A DNA stretch of 64,000 bases from Subtercola boreus. Lineage in GTDB: Bacteria; Actinomycetota; Actinomycetes; Actinomycetales; Microbacteriaceae. Below are positions 61,886 through 64,000 of the stretch, one piece after another; the first letter of the stretch is position 1, and each line of letters starts with the position of its first letter. Below the pieces are notes generated by a model that saw only the letters and a program-made list of their open reading frames with translations, did no database searches and was not told where the DNA came from. Location of the stretch: the NCBI RefSeq assembly GCF_003399645.1, contig NZ_NBXD01000030.1:62001-126000 (forward strand), in the 5' to 3' direction. The position numbers were made by a program, and so were the translations under genes.

Positions 61886-62706
61886 CACCGGCCCCCATCC
61901 GTCAGCGGCAGCACAAGGCTCGGCACCGCAATCACGTGGTCGGGTCGCAGCGACCGCACGGCAGTGCCGATCGCGAAGAACTCGGTGGTGTGCCCACCCC
62001 AGCGATGGGGCAGCGAGAGCAGCTGCATGCCGACCACCCCCTCGGCCTCGAGCGCCTCACCCTCGGCCTGCATGCGGCCCATCGCCAACTCACGGGCGTC
62101 GTAGAGCGCCTCGGTGAACTGCGTGATCTCGACGTTTGCACCGATGTTGTTGAGCGACGACATCACGCCCTGGTGGGCGATGTGGTAGACGCAGGTGCCC
62201 ATCACGAGGCCGAGCGGCGCGTAGCCCGCCTGGATGAGCGTCCAGAAGTCCTGGCCCGACAGGTCTGAGGTGAACGGCAGCCCCTTGTTGTTGCGCCAGA
62301 CGCCGTTCGCGGGCGGCTGTTCGGCCACGACGGCCGTTCCGACCGCCACGAACTCGGCCAGGTCGTTGCCGTATTCCTTGAACTCGATCTCGAGACGCAC
62401 GCCGACGATGCCGTCGGCACCGAGGGCATCCGCCTCGGCCTCCATGCGCGTCATCGCGAGCTCGCGGGCGTGGTACATGGCCGCGCTCAGCTTGTCGAGC
62501 TCCATGTTCTTGCCCCACCGCCGGGCCTGGATGCCGACGTGGTAGACACTCGAACCGAGCACCAGCCCCACCGGCCTGAACCCCGCCTGCCGCACGAGGA
62601 GGAACTCATTGACCGAGAGGTCGGAGGTGAAGAGGTGCTTCTTGCCGTCGGCCAACCGGGCCCTGGCATCGGCGGGAATCGAGACATGTGAGAGCGGATC
62701 GCTCAT
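61882..62706 (-). CDS. Tandem YbjQ-type (DUF74, heavy-metal-binding fold) protein
   Basis: The 274-residue protein holds two copies of the same module: LFTSDLSVNEFLLVRQAGFRPVGLVLG with ARELAMTRMEAEADALGADGIVGV, and FTSDLSGQDFWTLIQAGYAPLGLVMG with ARELAMGRMQAEGEALEAEGVVGM. The pattern ending in GADGIVGV is that of YbjQ/DUF74 pentameric proteins. Function is unknown; metal binding is only an annotation tradition. Start ATG at 62706 overlaps the upstream stop by one base. Confidence 0.8.
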   Translation of the reverse strand: MSDPLSHVSIPADARARLADGKKHLFTSDLSVNEFLLVRQAGFRPVGLVLGSSVYHVGIQARRWGKNMELDKLSAAMYHARELAMTRMEAEADALGADGIVGVRLEIEFKEYGNDLAEFVAVGTAVVAEQPPANGVWRNNKGLPFTSDLSGQDFWTLIQAGYAPLGLVMGTCVYHIAHQGVMSSLNNIGANVEITQFTEALYDARELAMGRMQAEGEALEAEGVVGMQLLSLPHRWGGHTTEFFAIGTAVRSLRPDHVIAVPSLVLPLTDGGRW

Positions 62707-63632
62707 CAGAGCTTCCTTTCGTCGCTGAGCGGGAGGATCGTGAGCACCGAGGGCGGCGCGGTGTTGCGACGGAAGCGCGGGATGGGCACCAGCGTGGTTC
62801 CGACGGTCACCGCTTCGGCGTGGAAGTCCTTGCCCTCCTGCCCGCCGCAGGGGGTCTCGAACTCGTGCAGGGTCATGTCGGTGACCACGAGTTCGGCCCC
62901 TCCGGTGTGGGTCGCATGAGCCGCCAGTCGAACCCGCGACTCGTGCCTCGCGGACTGGATGAGCTGCGACATCCCGCTCACCTCGCCGTTGACCCAGCTC
63001 GTGCGCTGCTGGCGCAACTGCCAGTCCTCGTGCTTGGTCGAGATGGAGATGCCGAGCACGATCTCCTTCGGCTGGAACCCCGACAGGATGCTCGAGGCGG
63101 TGTCTTCGGCGTTCAGATTCGTGTGCCAGACCTCCCCCGCAACGGTGGGAAACGGCACCTTCAGCGGGTCGATGGAACGCACCGCGGTGCCGAGCGCCGT
63201 GAATTCCCAGGTCGCGCCGGCGAGGTGGGAGCGCCTGATCTGCACCCCGACCACGCCGTGCGCACCGAGCGCGCGGGCTTCGGCGAGCATCCGCTGCAGC
63301 GCCCCGTTCCAGCCCGTCTCGTAGGCCTTCGTGTACGGGGCGAATCCGCTGTACGCGCCACCGCGGCCCGAGGTGATGATGGGCGAGACGGATGCCGCGC
63401 CCAGGAATGCGCCGAGACCGCCGGTCGGTAGACCCCGCCAGCCGCACCCGGTGCCGGCCCAGCCCATGTTCATCACGAGGCATCCGAAGACTTCGCCGAC
63501 GGGCACGAGCCCTGCGCTCTGCACGCTCGCGGCAGCGGGGGCCGAGAGCAGGGAGCCCGCGGTGCGGCTGGCGCGCTGTCGCTCGACCCGCTCGTGCGCC
63601 GCGCGGGGCAGACCACCGACCCAATCGTTCAT
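62706..63632 (-). CDS. YbjQ-type domain protein, first gene of the cluster
   Basis: The 308-residue protein has SAGLVPVGEVFGCLVMNMG, a module with MLAEARALGAHGVVGVQI and FTALGTAVRS. A second, diverged module follows with ILSGFQPKEIVLGISIS and later GTTLVPIPRF. It is related to the next gene. Start ATG at 63632 (an upstream TTG is possible). The three genes form one operon with 1- to 4-base overlaps. Confidence 0.75.
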   Translation of the reverse strand: MNDWVGGLPRAAHERVERQRASRTAGSLLSAPAAASVQSAGLVPVGEVFGCLVMNMGWAGTGCGWRGLPTGGLGAFLGAASVSPIITSGRGGAYSGFAPYTKAYETGWNGALQRMLAEARALGAHGVVGVQIRRSHLAGATWEFTALGTAVRSIDPLKVPFPTVAGEVWHTNLNAEDTASSILSGFQPKEIVLGISISTKHEDWQLRQQRTSWVNGEVSGMSQLIQSARHESRVRLAAHATHTGGAELVVTDMTLHEFETPCGGQEGKDFHAEAVTVGTTLVPIPRFRRNTAPPSVLTILPLSDERKL

Positions 63633-63689
63633 GCGATCATCCAAGCACGCCCGAGGTGACCGCTGACCCCGGTGTTTCTGAGAGAACGT

Positions 63690-63810
63690 TCAGCTCTCGG
63701 GGCGGGCCACGAGTTCGAGGTCGATTTTCGTCGGGGTCATGCAGCGACAGGACGACCACGCCGAAGTCGGGCAGCGGAGACCTCCCCCGTGCTGAGTAAT
63801 CGCGTGACAT
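63690..63810 (-). pseudogene. Fragment of a VOC/glyoxalase gene with a frameshift
   Basis: Minus-strand reading gives PLPDFGVVVLSLHDPDENR, the typical C-terminal strand of VOC proteins. The expected LELVARPES end with stop at 63690 is found in the next frame. Only about 40 codons remain. A one- or two-base indel near 63725 would restore a normal end. Confidence 0.45.
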
Positions 63811-63842
63811 CGCCACCCTCACAACGGCGGATGCAGAGCGCC

Positions 63843-64000
63843 TCAGAGCGCCTCGACCGCCCCGCCGGGCGACGCTACGTAGACCTCCAACCGCAGGTCG
63901 CGCGCCGCCTGCGCGAGCCACGCGGGGTCGCGGAAGAAGCGGCCCATCGGCTCGCTCACGCAGAGCGCGATGCGGGCTTCGGCGAACAGGGTCGCGCGCA
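63843..64000 (-). CDS. 3' end of a gene running off the window
   Basis: The minus-strand frame reads ATLFAEARIALCVSEPMGRF and FRDPAWLAQAARDLRLEVYV, ending SPGGAVEAL with stop at 63843. Codon bias is that of real genes (third-position G/C). The protein family cannot be named from 52 residues. Confidence 0.5.
   Translation of the reverse strand, partial: RATLFAEARIALCVSEPMGRFFRDPAWLAQAARDLRLEVYVASPGGAVEAL

Overview
The window is high-GC DNA (roughly two thirds G+C by eye) with short intergenic gaps, many GTG starts, ATGA/GTGA gene overlaps and leaderless-looking promoters. The gene content includes a DUF3073 protein, a DUF3151 protein, LAETG-type and class F sortase genes, a mycothiol-type MDMPI protein, an SCP-like protein and a DUF222/HNH endonuclease. 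Together these point to an actinobacterium, most likely of the family Microbacteriaceae. No rRNA, tRNA, CRISPR array, transposase or phage module was seen.

Layout. 1-5.6 kb: glycerol module, with a divergent SorC/DeoR-type sugar-binding regulator, glpD, glpF and glpK. The regulator/glpD and glpD/glpF gaps carry the same 14-base operator-like palindrome, and two near-identical hairpins close transcription units. 5.6-10.6 kb: a membrane protein, a KimA-like K+/APC transporter, DUF3073 between two minisatellites, a small membrane protein and an SCP-like protein. 10.65-11.06 kb: the only long gene-free gap. It holds a periodic array of hairpins with compensated stem changes, followed by a terminator, and is a candidate structured RNA. 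11-40 kb: dispersed purine genes (a fused purD-purC, purM, purF, purS-purQ, purL, purA). Between them lie an ECF sigma/anti-sigma/class F sortase/DUF4397 surface locus, flavin oxidoreductases, MFS and EamA transporters, an MscS channel, a fur-katA pair, ohr, chorismate mutase and a zinc alcohol dehydrogenase.

40.6-47.3 kb: an LAETG surface protein with cysteine-pair repeats and a TP-rich stalk, a stand-alone SARP/BTAD regulator, and a translationally coupled TetR, catalytically dead ABC-type ATPase and YhgE/Pip exporter set. 47.3-50.5 kb: a sulfite-oxidase-like molybdoenzyme fused to a membrane domain, then a lower-GC secreted beta-propeller gene bounded by perfect 27-base direct repeats. 50.5-57.9 kb: a seven-gene minus-strand operon (ABC importer with a THI5-like binding protein, RutA-like oxygenase, isochorismatase-family hydrolase, a second flavin monooxygenase, MFS transporter). 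Nearly all its junctions are 4-base overlaps. It looks like an uptake-and-oxidative-ring-opening system for a pyrimidine-like or other N-heterocyclic compound and is the best candidate for an undescribed pathway. 58-64 kb: DUF4190 protein, HNH endonuclease, a three-gene YbjQ-type cluster and the end of one further gene.

A window-wide feature is the abundance of short tandem repeats whose units are multiples of three (12, 15, 18, 21, 27, 48 bases). Many lie in frame at protein ends or inside linkers, and others sit between genes. All functional statements are from reading motifs by eye; no database search was run.
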